From: Terasakiella sp033100395
GTDB lineage: Bacteria; Pseudomonadota; Alphaproteobacteria; Rhodospirillales; Terasakiellaceae
DNA length: 64,000 bases
Reading direction: 5' to 3'
Assembly: GCF_033100395.1 (NCBI RefSeq)
Contig: NZ_JAWLVJ010000003.1
Coordinates: 124,001-188,000, forward strand
Position numbers and translations under genes: made by a program. The notes beneath the pieces were generated by a model, which saw only the letters and a list, made by a program, of their open reading frames with translations, ran no database searches and was not told the origin of the DNA. Numbering within the stretch: the first letter of the stretch is position 1; the number at the start of each line of letters is the position of its first letter. Of the stretch, positions 17,358 through 25,636 are shown in pieces.

Positions 17358-18137
17358 ATGTTAGTTGATAGCCATTGCCATCTGGATTTTCCCGATTTTG
17401 CAGAAGATTTTGACGAGGTTCTCGCGCGCGCAGATGAAGCTGGCGTTAAAACCATGATGACCATTTGCACCTATGTGACCAAATTCGATCAGGTCCATGA
17501 CATCGCAAAAGCACATGACAATATATACTGCACCATCGGTATTCACCCCCATAATGCGGATAGTGAGCCGGAAGTCAGCGTTGAAGACCTGACGGGTCCA
17601 GCAGCGAGTGACAAGGTTATCGGCTTTGGGGAAACCGGGCTGGACTATTTTTATGAGCACAGCCCGCGTGAAATCCAGCAAAAACAGTTCCGCACCCATA
17701 TTGAAGCCGCGCGTAAACTGGACCTGCCTGTGATCATTCACACGCGTGATGCCGAAGAAGATACGCTGCGCATTATCGAAGAAGAAATGGCGGCGGCTCC
17801 CTTTAAAGGGCTGATCCATTGTTTCTCTGCCTCCAAGGCTTTTGCGGACCGGATGGTGGAGTTGGGGCTTTATATTTCGATCTCCGGCATCATTACCTTT
17901 AAAAAGGCAGAGGAACTGCGTGAGGCCATCAAGGACGTGCCGCTGGACCGCCTGTTGGTGGAAACGGATGCGCCGTACCTGTCACCCATCCCCAAGCGGG
18001 GGAAACGCAATGAGCCAGCCTTTACGGCCTATACATCGGCAAAGGTGGCAGAAGTGAAGGGCGTGTCAGAAGAAGAAATGGCGACACAGACTACAGACAA
18101 TTTCTTCACACTCTTTTCGAAAGCGAAACGGGGCTGA
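17358..18137 (+). CDS. TatD family metal-dependent hydrolase
   Basis: A 259-residue amidohydrolase-fold protein of the TatD/YcfH group; family members show 3'-5' exonuclease activity on DNA. Metal ligands are visible: the HCH pair in DSHCHLDF (His6, His8), Glu in GFGETGLDYFY, His in IIHTRDA, His in LIHCFSAS and Asp in LVETDAPYLSP. The frame can start at TTG 17355, but ATG 17358 gives the normal MLVDSHCHLD N terminus. It follows metG by 12 bp and precedes the MBL hydrolase by 1 bp, the common metG-tatD-MBL order. Confidence 0.93.
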   Translation: MLVDSHCHLDFPDFAEDFDEVLARADEAGVKTMMTICTYVTKFDQVHDIAKAHDNIYCTIGIHPHNADSEPEVSVEDLTGPAASDKVIGFGETGLDYFYEHSPREIQQKQFRTHIEAARKLDLPVIIHTRDAEEDTLRIIEEEMAAAPFKGLIHCFSASKAFADRMVELGLYISISGIITFKKAEELREAIKDVPLDRLLVETDAPYLSPIPKRGKRNEPAFTAYTSAKVAEVKGVSEEEMATQTTDNFFTLFSKAKRG

Positions 18138-18138
18138 T

Positions 18139-18912
18139 ATGAAAGTTACGATCCTTGGCTGCGGCCCCTCAGGTGGCGTCCCCGGGATCGGGAACTATTG
18201 GGGCAAGTGTGACCCCGAAAACCCCAAAAACAGGCGTCTCAGACCATCCATTTTGATCGAAAATCATGCCCTGTCTCTACTAGTAGATACCTCTCCAGAC
18301 GTGCGTCAGCAGCTCTTAAACGCTGATTTAAGCCGTCTGGACGCGGTTCTCTATACACACGGCCATGCGGACCATTTACATGGTATCGATGATCTGCGAA
18401 GCGTTAATCGGCTTCAGAACGCGCCATTGGATGTGTACCTCAATCAGGAAACACTGGATCATATTTCAGAACGATTTGGCTATGTGCTCGATCCTTTGCC
18501 AGACGGTGTGGACGTTTTTTACAAACCGGTCCTGGTTCCGCATCTGATCGAAACTGGAAAGTCGTTTGAGATCGATGGGCAATCCATCATGCCGATCCTG
18601 CAGGACCATGGATATTGCGAGACCATCGGATACCGGATCGGGGATTTCGCATATTCAACAGACGTGGTGAATATGTCTGATGAGAGCCTCAAGTTATTAG
18701 AAGGTGTGAAGATTTGGGTCATCGGCACATTGGTCGATGTGCCGCATCAGACGCACGCCGATGTGGATAAGGCACTTCGCTGGATAAAGCGCATTGCTCC
18801 TGAAAAGGCGTTTTTGACTCATTTGGGCACAGGGTTGGACTATGACGCGCTGAGGGCGAAATTGCCTGAAAATGTCCGTCCATGTTTTGATGGTCTGGAA
18901 ATTATCCTTTAA
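18139..18912 (+). CDS. MBL-fold metallo-hydrolase, PhnP-like
   Basis: A 257-residue metallo-beta-lactamase-fold phosphodiesterase-like protein; homologues are often annotated as PhnP or lipoate-synthesis-associated hydrolases. The zinc-binding set THGHADHLHGIDD is complete, with later ligands His in LQDHGYCETIG, Asp in YSTDVVNMS and His in LTHLGTGLDY. The N terminus MKVTILGCGPSGGVPGIG is typical. The substrate is not deducible. It is the last gene of the metG-tatD run, with a terminator 40 bp downstream. Confidence 0.88.
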   Translation: MKVTILGCGPSGGVPGIGNYWGKCDPENPKNRRLRPSILIENHALSLLVDTSPDVRQQLLNADLSRLDAVLYTHGHADHLHGIDDLRSVNRLQNAPLDVYLNQETLDHISERFGYVLDPLPDGVDVFYKPVLVPHLIETGKSFEIDGQSIMPILQDHGYCETIGYRIGDFAYSTDVVNMSDESLKLLEGVKIWVIGTLVDVPHQTHADVDKALRWIKRIAPEKAFLTHLGTGLDYDALRAKLPENVRPCFDGLEIIL

Positions 18913-18951
18913 ATCTTAATTTTGCTAGAATCATTCGCTTGATTTTAAGAC

Positions 18952-18981
18952 GGCTCCTTGGATTGAAAAGGGGCCTTTTTT
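18952..18981 (+). terminator. Intrinsic terminator ending the metG-tatD-MBL transcript
   Basis: GGCTCCTT (18952-18959) pairs with AAGGGGCC (18968-18975), including one G-T pair. Six T follow directly at 18976-18981. It lies 40 bp past the MBL hydrolase stop. Confidence 0.85.
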
Positions 18982-19236
18982 GATGCGTTTTGTAACTCAG
19001 CCAAGACTCATTTTATTGACCCAATTCACTTAAGTTCTCTGATTACTTCTTGTCAAAAACAGCCCGGAAAAGCCGCTGTAACATCATTGTGCTTGTCTGG
19101 CAGAGTAGCCCCAGAGAATCGCCAGAGTAGAAACCTTAAACCATCTCAGCGCTCCTAAACCAAGAGAAGTTTGGGTTATGTAATCTTACATTAACTCCGC
19201 AATAACTCATTCAGTATAAACATAAGGCATTGATAA

Positions 19237-19265
19237 ATATTATGTATCATTTTGATACATAATAT
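19237..19265. promoter_or_regulatory. Perfect 13-bp palindrome, operator-like
   Basis: The arms at 19237-19249 and 19253-19265 are exact reverse complements around a TTT spacer; the core is GTATCA-TTT-TGATAC. It is too AT-rich and lacks a T tract for a good terminator, and it looks like a dimeric regulator site or a small cruciform. It lies 43 bp before a short reading frame and about 280 bp before mazG. Confidence 0.45.
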
Positions 19266-19307
19266 AAATTATGCGACAAAAGATATGTCGAGAAAGATGA
19301 GGTTGGC

Positions 19308-19391
19308 ATGAAAAATATGTGGCTCCCCTGTTGTGATTTTACTTTAACTTTGGGTTCACCTGACAGTTGCGGTTCTGAAGTTCGCAAATAA
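19308..19391 (+). CDS. Possible 27-residue small protein or leader peptide
   Basis: ATG at 19308 follows a GAGG-containing stretch and reads 27 codons to TAA: MKNMWLPCCDFTLTLGSPDS and CGSEVRK, with a CC pair. It sits downstream of the perfect palindrome and is followed by an AGCCTG/CAGGCT inverted repeat (about 19396-19445) that could form an RNA stem. Nothing known matches, so a chance frame is quite possible. Confidence 0.2.
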   Translation: MKNMWLPCCDFTLTLGSPDSCGSEVRK

Positions 19392-19544
19392 GAACAAGCC
19401 TGTGAGCTTAGTGAAGATGATGTCGCCAACGCGTCGCCTCAGGCTGTCTTGCTGTGCGATGAATTTCCCGCTTTCTTGTCTTCATTTTCTCAGGCATTGT
19501 GTGTCGAAATATTTTTGACCTGTTTGATCGTTTGGAGCTTAAAC

Positions 19545-20375
19545 GTGAAGAATTATGACGCCGCCTCTTTTGACAGTGAAATCGCTCGCCTGTTGGCCAT
19601 TATGGAAAAACTGCGTGATCCGGAAAACGGCTGCCCCTGGGATATCGAGCAAACCTTTGAAACTATCGCGCCCCACACGATTGAAGAAGCATATGAAGTC
19701 GCAGATGCGATTGAGCACAAAGACTGGCCTCACCTGCGTGAAGAGCTGGGCGATCTGTTGCTTCAGGTCGTCTTTCATGCGCAGATGGCAAAAGATGAAA
19801 AACTGTTTGATTTCAATCAAGTAGCTGGCAGTATCGCTGAAAAGATGCTGAGCCGCCATCCTCATGTCTTTGGCGATGAAGTGATCGAAACGGCCGATGC
19901 ACAAACAATTGCGTGGGAACAACAGAAAGAGAATGAGCGCAAGGCCAAGGCAGCCGAAAAAGGTGAAAATCCCCCTTCTGCACTGGATGGCGTTGCAGGT
20001 GGATTACCGTCTTTAACCCGGGCATTGAAACTTCAGAAGCGAGCTGTGCGTGTCGGGTTTGACTGGCCGGATGTGACGGGTGTTCTGGATAAGATCAGAG
20101 AGGAATTGGCCGAGGTCGAAGAAGAGGTTCGCGAGGTCAATTTATCTCAGGAACGCGTCAAGGATGAGATTGGTGATCTGCTCTTTACCGTGGTAAATTT
20201 GGCCCGCTGGGCGGATGTCGATCCAGACAGTGCGTTACGGTCCTGTAACGTAAAATTTGAACGTCGCTTTAAGGCAATGGAAAATGGTGTCAGAGCGTCC
20301 GGAAAAGAGATGACTGAGGTCACGTTGGAAGAGATGGAAAGTCATTGGCAGGCGGCAAAAGAAAGTGAGAAATAG
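19545..20375 (+). CDS. mazG: Nucleoside triphosphate pyrophosphohydrolase MazG
   Basis: Hydrolyses (d)NTPs to monophosphates and diphosphate, a housecleaning role that also affects (p)ppGpp. With GTG at 19545 (ribosome site GGAG 8 nt before) the protein has 276 residues, the family length. Two MazG repeats are visible: first CPWDIEQTFETIAPHTIEEAYEV with REELGDLLLQVVFHA, second REELAEVEEEV with KDEIGDLLFTVVNLARW. EExxD metal motifs are kept in both. In many relatives mazG lies next to hfq-hflX; here it is 7 kb away on the opposite strand. Confidence 0.93.
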   Translation: MKNYDAASFDSEIARLLAIMEKLRDPENGCPWDIEQTFETIAPHTIEEAYEVADAIEHKDWPHLREELGDLLLQVVFHAQMAKDEKLFDFNQVAGSIAEKMLSRHPHVFGDEVIETADAQTIAWEQQKENERKAKAAEKGENPPSALDGVAGGLPSLTRALKLQKRAVRVGFDWPDVTGVLDKIREELAEVEEEVREVNLSQERVKDEIGDLLFTVVNLARWADVDPDSALRSCNVKFERRFKAMENGVRASGKEMTEVTLEEMESHWQAAKESEK

Positions 20376-20376
20376 A

Positions 20377-20410
20377 TTTAACTTTAACTTTTAAGTTATT
20401 GAAAGTTAAA
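20377..20410. terminator. AT-rich inverted repeat between convergent mazG and dehydrogenase genes
   Basis: TTTAACTTT (20377-20385) is the exact reverse complement of AAAGTTAAA (20402-20410), and TAACTT/AAGTTA forms an alternative inner hairpin. Its place between two converging stops fits a bidirectional terminator, but GC content is low, so strength is uncertain. Confidence 0.45.
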
Positions 20411-20437
20411 GATATTTCTCGCTTCTTAAAGTGAAAT

Positions 20438-21301
20438 CTAGTCGCGTAAAAGTTTGATCAAACTGGAGGTGTCCCAGCGTCCGCCGCCCATGCGTTGGAC
20501 CTCTTTATAATACTGATCAATAAGGCCTGTGACGGGTAAGGCGGACCCGTTTTTACGCGATTCATCAAGGGCAAATCCGAGGTCTTTTCTGACCCAATCG
20601 ACGGCAAATCCGAAGTCGAATTTATCGTCCACCATGGTGTATCCGCGGTTCGATAATTGCCATGATCCGGCTGCCCCTTTCGAGATCACATCAATGACTT
20701 TTTTGGCATCCAGTCCGGCATTTTCAGCAAAGGCCAATCCTTCTGAAATTCCCTGCACGGCGGCAACAAATGTGATCTGATTGACCATCTTGGTCAATTG
20801 CCCTGCCCCAACGTCACCCATGTGGGTCACGGCCTGGGCGTAGGATTGCTGGACGGGTTCTGTCGTGGCAAAATCCGCTTCATCTCCGCCAACCATAATG
20901 GTCAGCGTACCGTTCTCAGCGCCCGCCTGGCCGCCAGAGACTGGCGCATCCATAAAGGAAAGCCCGATTTCTTTGGCTTTTGCGTAAAGCTCACGTGCCA
21001 CTTCGGCAGAGGTTGTTGTGTGATCGATAAAGATTGCGCCACTGTCCATCGCGCTAAAAGCGCCATTATCGCCCGTACAGACGCTTCTAAGGTCATCATC
21101 GTTACCGACGCATGCAAAAACGATTTGCGCGCCCTCAGTGGCCTTCGCAGGCGTTTCTGCAAAATTACCGTTATATTCAGCGGCCCATTTTTCTGCTTTT
21201 GCGGTCGTGCGGTTATAAACGGTGACGTCATGACCGTTTTTTGTCAGGTACCCCGCCATCGGATATCCCATAACGCCCAGACCCAAAAATGCGACTTTCA
21301 T
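20438..21301 (-). CDS. NAD(P)-dependent beta-hydroxyacid dehydrogenase (3-hydroxyisobutyrate/tartronate semialdehyde reductase family)
   Basis: A 287-residue reductase acting on small beta-hydroxy acids. The Rossmann motif is FLGLGVMGYPMAGYL at the N terminus and VYNRTTAKAE follows the second strand. The substrate loop DAPVSGGQAGAENGTLTIMVGG and the catalytic Lys in QLTKMVNQ are clear. Family members include MmsB, GarR/GlxR and GLYR1-like reductases; sequence alone does not settle the substrate. A Thr/Asn preference after NR at the nucleotide site suggests NADP but is not proof. It is a single gene between mazG (convergent) and a repeat element. Confidence 0.87.
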   Translation of the reverse strand: MKVAFLGLGVMGYPMAGYLTKNGHDVTVYNRTTAKAEKWAAEYNGNFAETPAKATEGAQIVFACVGNDDDLRSVCTGDNGAFSAMDSGAIFIDHTTTSAEVARELYAKAKEIGLSFMDAPVSGGQAGAENGTLTIMVGGDEADFATTEPVQQSYAQAVTHMGDVGAGQLTKMVNQITFVAAVQGISEGLAFAENAGLDAKKVIDVISKGAAGSWQLSNRGYTMVDDKFDFGFAVDWVRKDLGFALDESRKNGSALPVTGLIDQYYKEVQRMGGGRWDTSSLIKLLRD

Positions 21302-21376
21302 AAGCTTTGCCTTCCATTGATTTAGAATGATTGGAAGGAAGTATATGGGCTGGGTTTTGGTGTGGCAAAGATTAGT

Positions 21377-21391
21377 TTGTCACGGTGACAA
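21377..21391. promoter_or_regulatory. Short perfect palindrome upstream of the dehydrogenase gene
   Basis: TTGTCAC-G-GTGACAA, 7-bp arms with one central base, 76 bp before the dehydrogenase start on the minus strand. Its symmetry and position suggest an operator, but it could also belong to the neighbouring repeat element. Confidence 0.3.
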
Positions 21392-21405
21392 TAAACTCAA
21401 GAACC

Positions 21406-21502
21406 TGTCATCCCGGATTTATTCCGGGACAATCGGTAAAACGAATTTTCAATCGTTCGGACCAGCTTCAACGGGTTGTCCCAGAATAAATCCGGGATGA
21501 CA
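21406..21502 (-). repeat. 97-bp terminal-inverted-repeat element, copy 1
   Basis: The element starts TGTCATCCCGGATTTATTCC and ends with the near-exact reverse complement, about 28-bp arms with one mismatch (CCCAGAATAAA instead of CCCGGAATAAA). A second element of exactly the same length lies at 26007-26103. The central 40 bp match those of copy 2 only after reverse-complementing (shared GTCCGAAC and TTTTACCG blocks), so the copies are in opposite orientation. No coding capacity: a MITE-like or REP-like dispersed element, here just beyond the recQ stop. Confidence 0.8.
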
Positions 21503-21513
21503 GTGTGGGAGAG

Positions 21514-23322
21514 CTACTCAAATTCCGCCACAACATCCATAAAGACAGCACCGTATCTTTCCAGTTTGGTTTGCCCGACGCCTGAGATATTCAGGAAGTC
21601 ATCGCTTTTCATCGGGCGCTCTTTGGCGATTTCGATGAGTGTGGCATCTGCAAAGATGACGTAAGGGGGAACGCCCTGCTCTTCTGCCAGTGTTCGTCTC
21701 TGCGCACGCAAGGCTTCAAACAAAGCCTTGTCGTCTTCGCGTTCCAGCACGATGGAGGATTTGGTTGCGCGTCTGGCTTTGGCAGTGCCGCGGCCATCCG
21801 GGTCTTTGCGCATCAGGACGGTTTGTTCTCCGCGAAGGACAGCACGCACGTCCGGGCCCAGTTTCAGGCCGCCATAGCCTTCGATATCCATGCGGATGAG
21901 GCCAAGGGCGACCAGTTGGCGAATGATGGAGCGCCAGGTATCGCGTTTTAATTCTTTTCCGATCCCATAAGTACTGAGTTCGTTATGGCGAAAACGGATG
22001 ATCTTGTCGTTGGTTTCACCCAGCAATACATCGATGATATGCCCTGCCCCAAAGGTTTCTCCGGTCCGGTAGATACAGGACAGCACCTTTTGTGCAGGCA
22101 CAGTGCCATCAAACGTGTCAACCGGGTTCAGGCAGGTATCGCAATTGCCACAAGGCTCTGGCAGGGTTTCGCCGAAATATTCCAGCAGGACCTGACGGCG
22201 GCATCTGTGGGTTTCACAATAAGCCAGCAGCGCATCAAGCTTCTGACGTTCCACATGTTTCTGACGTTCCGGCAGTTCTGAACTTTCGGTGAACTGGCGC
22301 AGCTTGGTCACATCCTGCAGCCCATAGGCCATCCAGACGTGGGACGGTAGGCCATCACGCCCGGCACGGCCCGTTTCCTGATAATAGGCTTCAAGGCTCT
22401 TGGGTGGGTCCATGTGTGCAACGAAGCGCACATCCGGCTTGTCGATCCCCATACCGAAGGCGACGGTGGCGACCATGACCATGCCTTCTTCGCGCACGAA
22501 CTTGTCCTGATTGATGCTGCGGATGTTTTTATCCATGCCAGCGTGATAGGACAGCGCATCATAGCCCTGATCGCGCAGCCAGTCGGCCATGTCTTCGACT
22601 TTTTTGCGGCTCATGCAGTAAATAATACCGCTGTCATGTTCGCCAAAATCGCCAAGGAATTTAAGCAGTTGGGTCTTGGCGTTCTTTTTCGGTGCGATGC
22701 TGTAACGAATGTTGGGACGGTCAAAACCGGTGATAAAGACCTTGCCCGCGCCCAAATTAAGCCGTTCCACAATGTCATTACGTGTCGGACCATCTGCTGT
22801 GGCGGTCAATGCAATGCGTGGAATGTTCGGGAAATTGTCATGCAGGCTGACGAGCTGGCGATATTCCGGGCGGAAATCGTGGCCCCATTGGGACACACAG
22901 TGGGCCTCATCAATGGCAAAGAGGGAGATCTTGCAGTGGTTTAGAAGCGTAAAGAACCGATCCGTCAGCAATCTTTCCGGGGCGACATAGACCAGATCCA
23001 GCTCCCCTGCCCGCATGGCGCGTTCAATCTCCTGCGTGGTTTGCGGATCAATGGTGGAATTCAGCGTTGCCGCCTTGATACCGACTTGGCAAAGCGCGGT
23101 AACCTGGTCCTGCATAAGCGCGATGAGCGGTGAAATCACGATGGCGCAGCCGTCACGGCAGACCGCCGGGATTTGGTAACAAAGGGATTTTCCTCCCCCT
23201 GTAGGCATTAGGACTAACGAGTCACCGCCTTCAATGGTGCGATCAATCACTTCAGCCTGAACGCCGCGAAATTCTTCGTAGCCAAAGGTGTTCTGTAAAA
23301 TCTCTAAGGGGGATTTAGACAT
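21514..23322 (-). CDS. recQ: ATP-dependent DNA helicase RecQ
   Basis: A 3'-5' superfamily 2 helicase for recombination and replication-fork repair. The 602 residues show the Q/0 motif FGYEEFRGVQ, Walker A MPTGGGKSL (Lys45), DEAH in FAIDEAHCVSQWGHDFRPEY, and motif VI in YYQETGRAGRDG. The zinc-binding RQC set CETHRCRR ... CGNCDTC comes next, and the C-terminal HRDC domain spans about 525-602. Its start overlaps the stop of the phosphatase gene by 8 bp, so the two are cotranscribed. Confidence 0.96.
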   Translation of the reverse strand: MSKSPLEILQNTFGYEEFRGVQAEVIDRTIEGGDSLVLMPTGGGKSLCYQIPAVCRDGCAIVISPLIALMQDQVTALCQVGIKAATLNSTIDPQTTQEIERAMRAGELDLVYVAPERLLTDRFFTLLNHCKISLFAIDEAHCVSQWGHDFRPEYRQLVSLHDNFPNIPRIALTATADGPTRNDIVERLNLGAGKVFITGFDRPNIRYSIAPKKNAKTQLLKFLGDFGEHDSGIIYCMSRKKVEDMADWLRDQGYDALSYHAGMDKNIRSINQDKFVREEGMVMVATVAFGMGIDKPDVRFVAHMDPPKSLEAYYQETGRAGRDGLPSHVWMAYGLQDVTKLRQFTESSELPERQKHVERQKLDALLAYCETHRCRRQVLLEYFGETLPEPCGNCDTCLNPVDTFDGTVPAQKVLSCIYRTGETFGAGHIIDVLLGETNDKIIRFRHNELSTYGIGKELKRDTWRSIIRQLVALGLIRMDIEGYGGLKLGPDVRAVLRGEQTVLMRKDPDGRGTAKARRATKSSIVLEREDDKALFEALRAQRRTLAEEQGVPPYVIFADATLIEIAKERPMKSDDFLNISGVGQTKLERYGAVFMDVVAEFE

Positions 23323-24139
23323 GATAGCTGTCTGACCCCGGGTTAAGGAAGGCGCGTGCCTGCTCCCAAATCTCTTTATTCGGGGTTAACAGCAAACAGT
23401 CTTCCGCATAGATTTGGGCTTTATAAGGTTCTTTGGCAGCGATCATCTGATCATATCCGCCAGCTTCACGGTGGATCAGCACGCCCGGTGCATGATCCCA
23501 TGGATTCAGTCTGCGATATTGCGCACAGTGAAATTCCCCACAAGCAAGGGAAATATAGTCATGGGCAACCGACCCATAGCGCCTTGCCATGTGCGGCACC
23601 GGGCCCAAGCCATCAATGGCGCGTTGTTCAATCCATTGTCGGTGACTGAAACTTAACGCAACGGTCATGCGTTCAAAGGCAGTGATGTCACGAACCTGCA
23701 GTTTTTTACCGGACAGGACAGCCCCTGCCCCTTTTTCAGCCACAGCCGTGCGGCTGCGCGCCGGGTCATGAATCCATCCGGCGATGATTTCACCGGATAG
23801 AGACAGAGCAACCATGGTGCCGAAAACACTTTCGCCATTGGCAAAGTTACGGGTGCCATCCACCGGGTCGATAATCCAGACCGGATTATCACTTTCCAAA
23901 GCATCCAGAACGGATTTATTTTCCGAAACTCCTTCTTCCCCGACAACGAGGGAGCCGGGCAGCGCGTCCTGCAGACGGGCAATCAGTTTCGTTTCGGCTT
24001 CGAGATCAGCCGTCGTGACCAGATCACCGGGTGATTTTTCCATGATATCGCCGCTGTTGAGCTTTTGAAAGCGCGGCATGATTTCCTCATCCGCAACCTC
24101 GGCAATAATCCGGGTGATATGGTCCACATCAATTTTCAT
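23315..24139 (-). CDS. Inositol monophosphatase family phosphatase
   Basis: A Mg-dependent phosphatase of the IMPase/CysQ/HisN fold, 274 residues. Metal-binding motifs are complete: GEEG (about 67-70), WIIDPVDGTRNFANG (about 88-102) and NPWDHAPGVL (about 212-221). Candidate substrates are inositol phosphates, histidinol phosphate or 3'-phosphoadenosine phosphate; the sequence does not decide. It lies upstream of and overlaps recQ by 8 bp. Confidence 0.88.
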   Translation of the reverse strand: MKIDVDHITRIIAEVADEEIMPRFQKLNSGDIMEKSPGDLVTTADLEAETKLIARLQDALPGSLVVGEEGVSENKSVLDALESDNPVWIIDPVDGTRNFANGESVFGTMVALSLSGEIIAGWIHDPARSRTAVAEKGAGAVLSGKKLQVRDITAFERMTVALSFSHRQWIEQRAIDGLGPVPHMARRYGSVAHDYISLACGEFHCAQYRRLNPWDHAPGVLIHREAGGYDQMIAAKEPYKAQIYAEDCLLLTPNKEIWEQARAFLNPGSDSYHV

Positions 24140-24264
24140 CCGCCCCTTTTAGCAAGGGATGGTTTGGGAGTCATCGGGAAAATTAGTACAGGTAAATGTT
24201 CAGTTAATTATTAGCGTGTAATAATTTAATTAAATACTCTTTTATGTTTAATTTGAGGGGCGTT

Positions 24265-25086
24265 ATGGAAGTTTATCAGATTTTTCGAGTTCAGTTTTTC
24301 CAATATCAATCAATGCTTTTTGTGGAGTTTCCAGAAGGGCGTGAAATTTTACGCAGAGTTCTGGCAGGTACTTTAGAAAGACATTTGAAAACTAGAAGTT
24401 ACTATGCGCTTGAAAAACAAGACGCTCAGCATGGTAATGTATATTTTAAATTTGCAAGAAGCAGGAAAGTTCATACCAATGAAATTAGTCAAGGCGAGAT
24501 AGTGGAGAAAGAGCACCCTGATTATCCATTTGTCGAGGTGCTCATTAACATTGAACTTGGAGTATGTGCTATTGGCAGAAATTCAGACTTTTCTACATCA
24601 ATAACTCACTCAGCGAACATGTTATCTAAATTGTTTGATAGTTCGGTGGTAAGTAAAGAACTTAATGCAGTAGCAACTATTGATCCAATCATTGACCCGA
24701 CAGGCTTTATTGAGCATTTGAATAATGCGGAATTAATTTCTAAATTTTATTTTGAGGTAAAGCACCCCAACGCCTTTGATGCAGATGATTTTGTTGTCCC
24801 TTTGAAAAAGTTGAATAAGGCAGGTAGGTCGCACTATTCACGGACGATTTTGACGGGTGGGAATTTGGACAAAGAAATAGCAGAGGGCCTTTCCCGCTCA
24901 TCTGCCTCTACTGGGGATGATGCAGGTGCGACAATGAAGCTTCCTGAGAGCAAAAAATTGGTTAGAAAGTCTTTGGGAAAGAATCATGTTTTTATAGAAG
25001 CAAAAAATAAGATTATTGATAATTTCACTGAATTTTCGAATGTTTTGAAGAAAAAATATAGAGAAGTCAGGAACGCAAATGAATAG
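24265..25086 (+). CDS. Unrecognised soluble protein, first gene of an AT-rich two-gene cassette
   Basis: I do not recognise this family. With ATG at 24265, directly after GAGGGG, the protein has 273 residues; the frame is open from ATG 24244 but without a ribosome site. The N-terminal half looks like a mixed alpha/beta domain (VYQIFRVQFFQYQSMLFVEF, then HPDYPFVEVLINIELGVCAIG). The C-terminal part is charged, with a GDDAGATMKLP turn-rich stretch and a final Lys-rich helix. No signal peptide or membrane segment is seen. Base composition is markedly more AT-rich than neighbours, suggesting horizontal acquisition. It overlaps the membrane-protein gene by 8 bp, so the two probably act together. 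Confidence 0.7.
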   Translation: MEVYQIFRVQFFQYQSMLFVEFPEGREILRRVLAGTLERHLKTRSYYALEKQDAQHGNVYFKFARSRKVHTNEISQGEIVEKEHPDYPFVEVLINIELGVCAIGRNSDFSTSITHSANMLSKLFDSSVVSKELNAVATIDPIIDPTGFIEHLNNAELISKFYFEVKHPNAFDADDFVVPLKKLNKAGRSHYSRTILTGGNLDKEIAEGLSRSSASTGDDAGATMKLPESKKLVRKSLGKNHVFIEAKNKIIDNFTEFSNVLKKKYREVRNANE

Positions 25087-25612
25087 TCAATGGTATTCAT
25101 TTTTCAGCTGGTTTATTTATGGTTCTGGTGGAAAGAGGGGAGTTTCCAGAGTTGTTCAAGGCTGGATAGTGTTGGAAGTATATTTAGGCATTGTCATATC
25201 TCTGTTTCTCAATAGTTCACCTTCGACGGTTTCCGAAAAAGTTTCAATTCCTTTATCCATCTTTTTAATGACGATTGTCATTTCTTTGGTTGGTGCTGTG
25301 CAAAATGTTTTGGTTAGCAAAGAAATTTTTAGATTGTCAGAATTCAAAGATGGTGGCGTTGCTGATTATGTCTTCCCATTTCACCTGTCAATCCTAGGAA
25401 TATCTATAACATTTGTGTATTGGCTAGTTTCATTTTTAAAATTCTTCGATGGCTTGAAATTTTCATTTCGTTTTTTCGATTTTCATGCAGGTACCATGTT
25501 CGGAATATTATTACTGTTGATTTCTCTTCGATTATCGTGGGGATGTTTACAGGGCACATTCTGGATGTATTTTTCCATGCACCAAATTCGAATGATGGAC
25601 AACGAAGAGTAG
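25079..25612 (+). CDS. Unrecognised four-helix membrane protein, second gene of the AT-rich cassette
   Basis: A 177-residue protein with four likely membrane segments: WIVLEVYLGIVISLFL (about 29-44), SIFLMTIVISLVGAVQNVLV (about 60-79), LSILGISITFVYWLVSFL (about 103-120) and MFGILLLLISLRLSWGCL (about 140-157). No enzyme motif or known family was recognised. Its ATG overlaps the preceding stop (8 bp), indicating translational coupling. Like its partner it is AT-rich. A soluble protein coupled to a small multi-span membrane protein is a layout seen in some phage-defence and toxin systems; that is only an analogy here. Confidence 0.65.
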   Translation: MNSQWYSFFSWFIYGSGGKRGVSRVVQGWIVLEVYLGIVISLFLNSSPSTVSEKVSIPLSIFLMTIVISLVGAVQNVLVSKEIFRLSEFKDGGVADYVFPFHLSILGISITFVYWLVSFLKFFDGLKFSFRFFDFHAGTMFGILLLLISLRLSWGCLQGTFWMYFSMHQIRMMDNEE

Positions 25613-25636
25613 CGTTAACTAGAAGATTTATTTCTT

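Larger units (their letters stand above)
18982..19544. other. Long intergenic region before mazG
   Basis: About 560 bp without a recognisable gene. It is AT-rich around 19180-19300 and holds a perfect 13-bp palindrome (19237-19265), a possible 27-codon reading frame (19308-19391) and weak inverted repeats such as TCTGGC/GCCAGA near 19100. An open frame reaching into mazG from 19449 has no family support upstream of the GTG at 19545. No tRNA or known riboswitch pattern was recognised. Confidence 0.5.

Noticed and set aside
19247..19429. Minus-strand open frame of 60 codons
   Set aside because: It begins outside the palindrome, has low complexity and lacks a ribosome site; regarded as chance.
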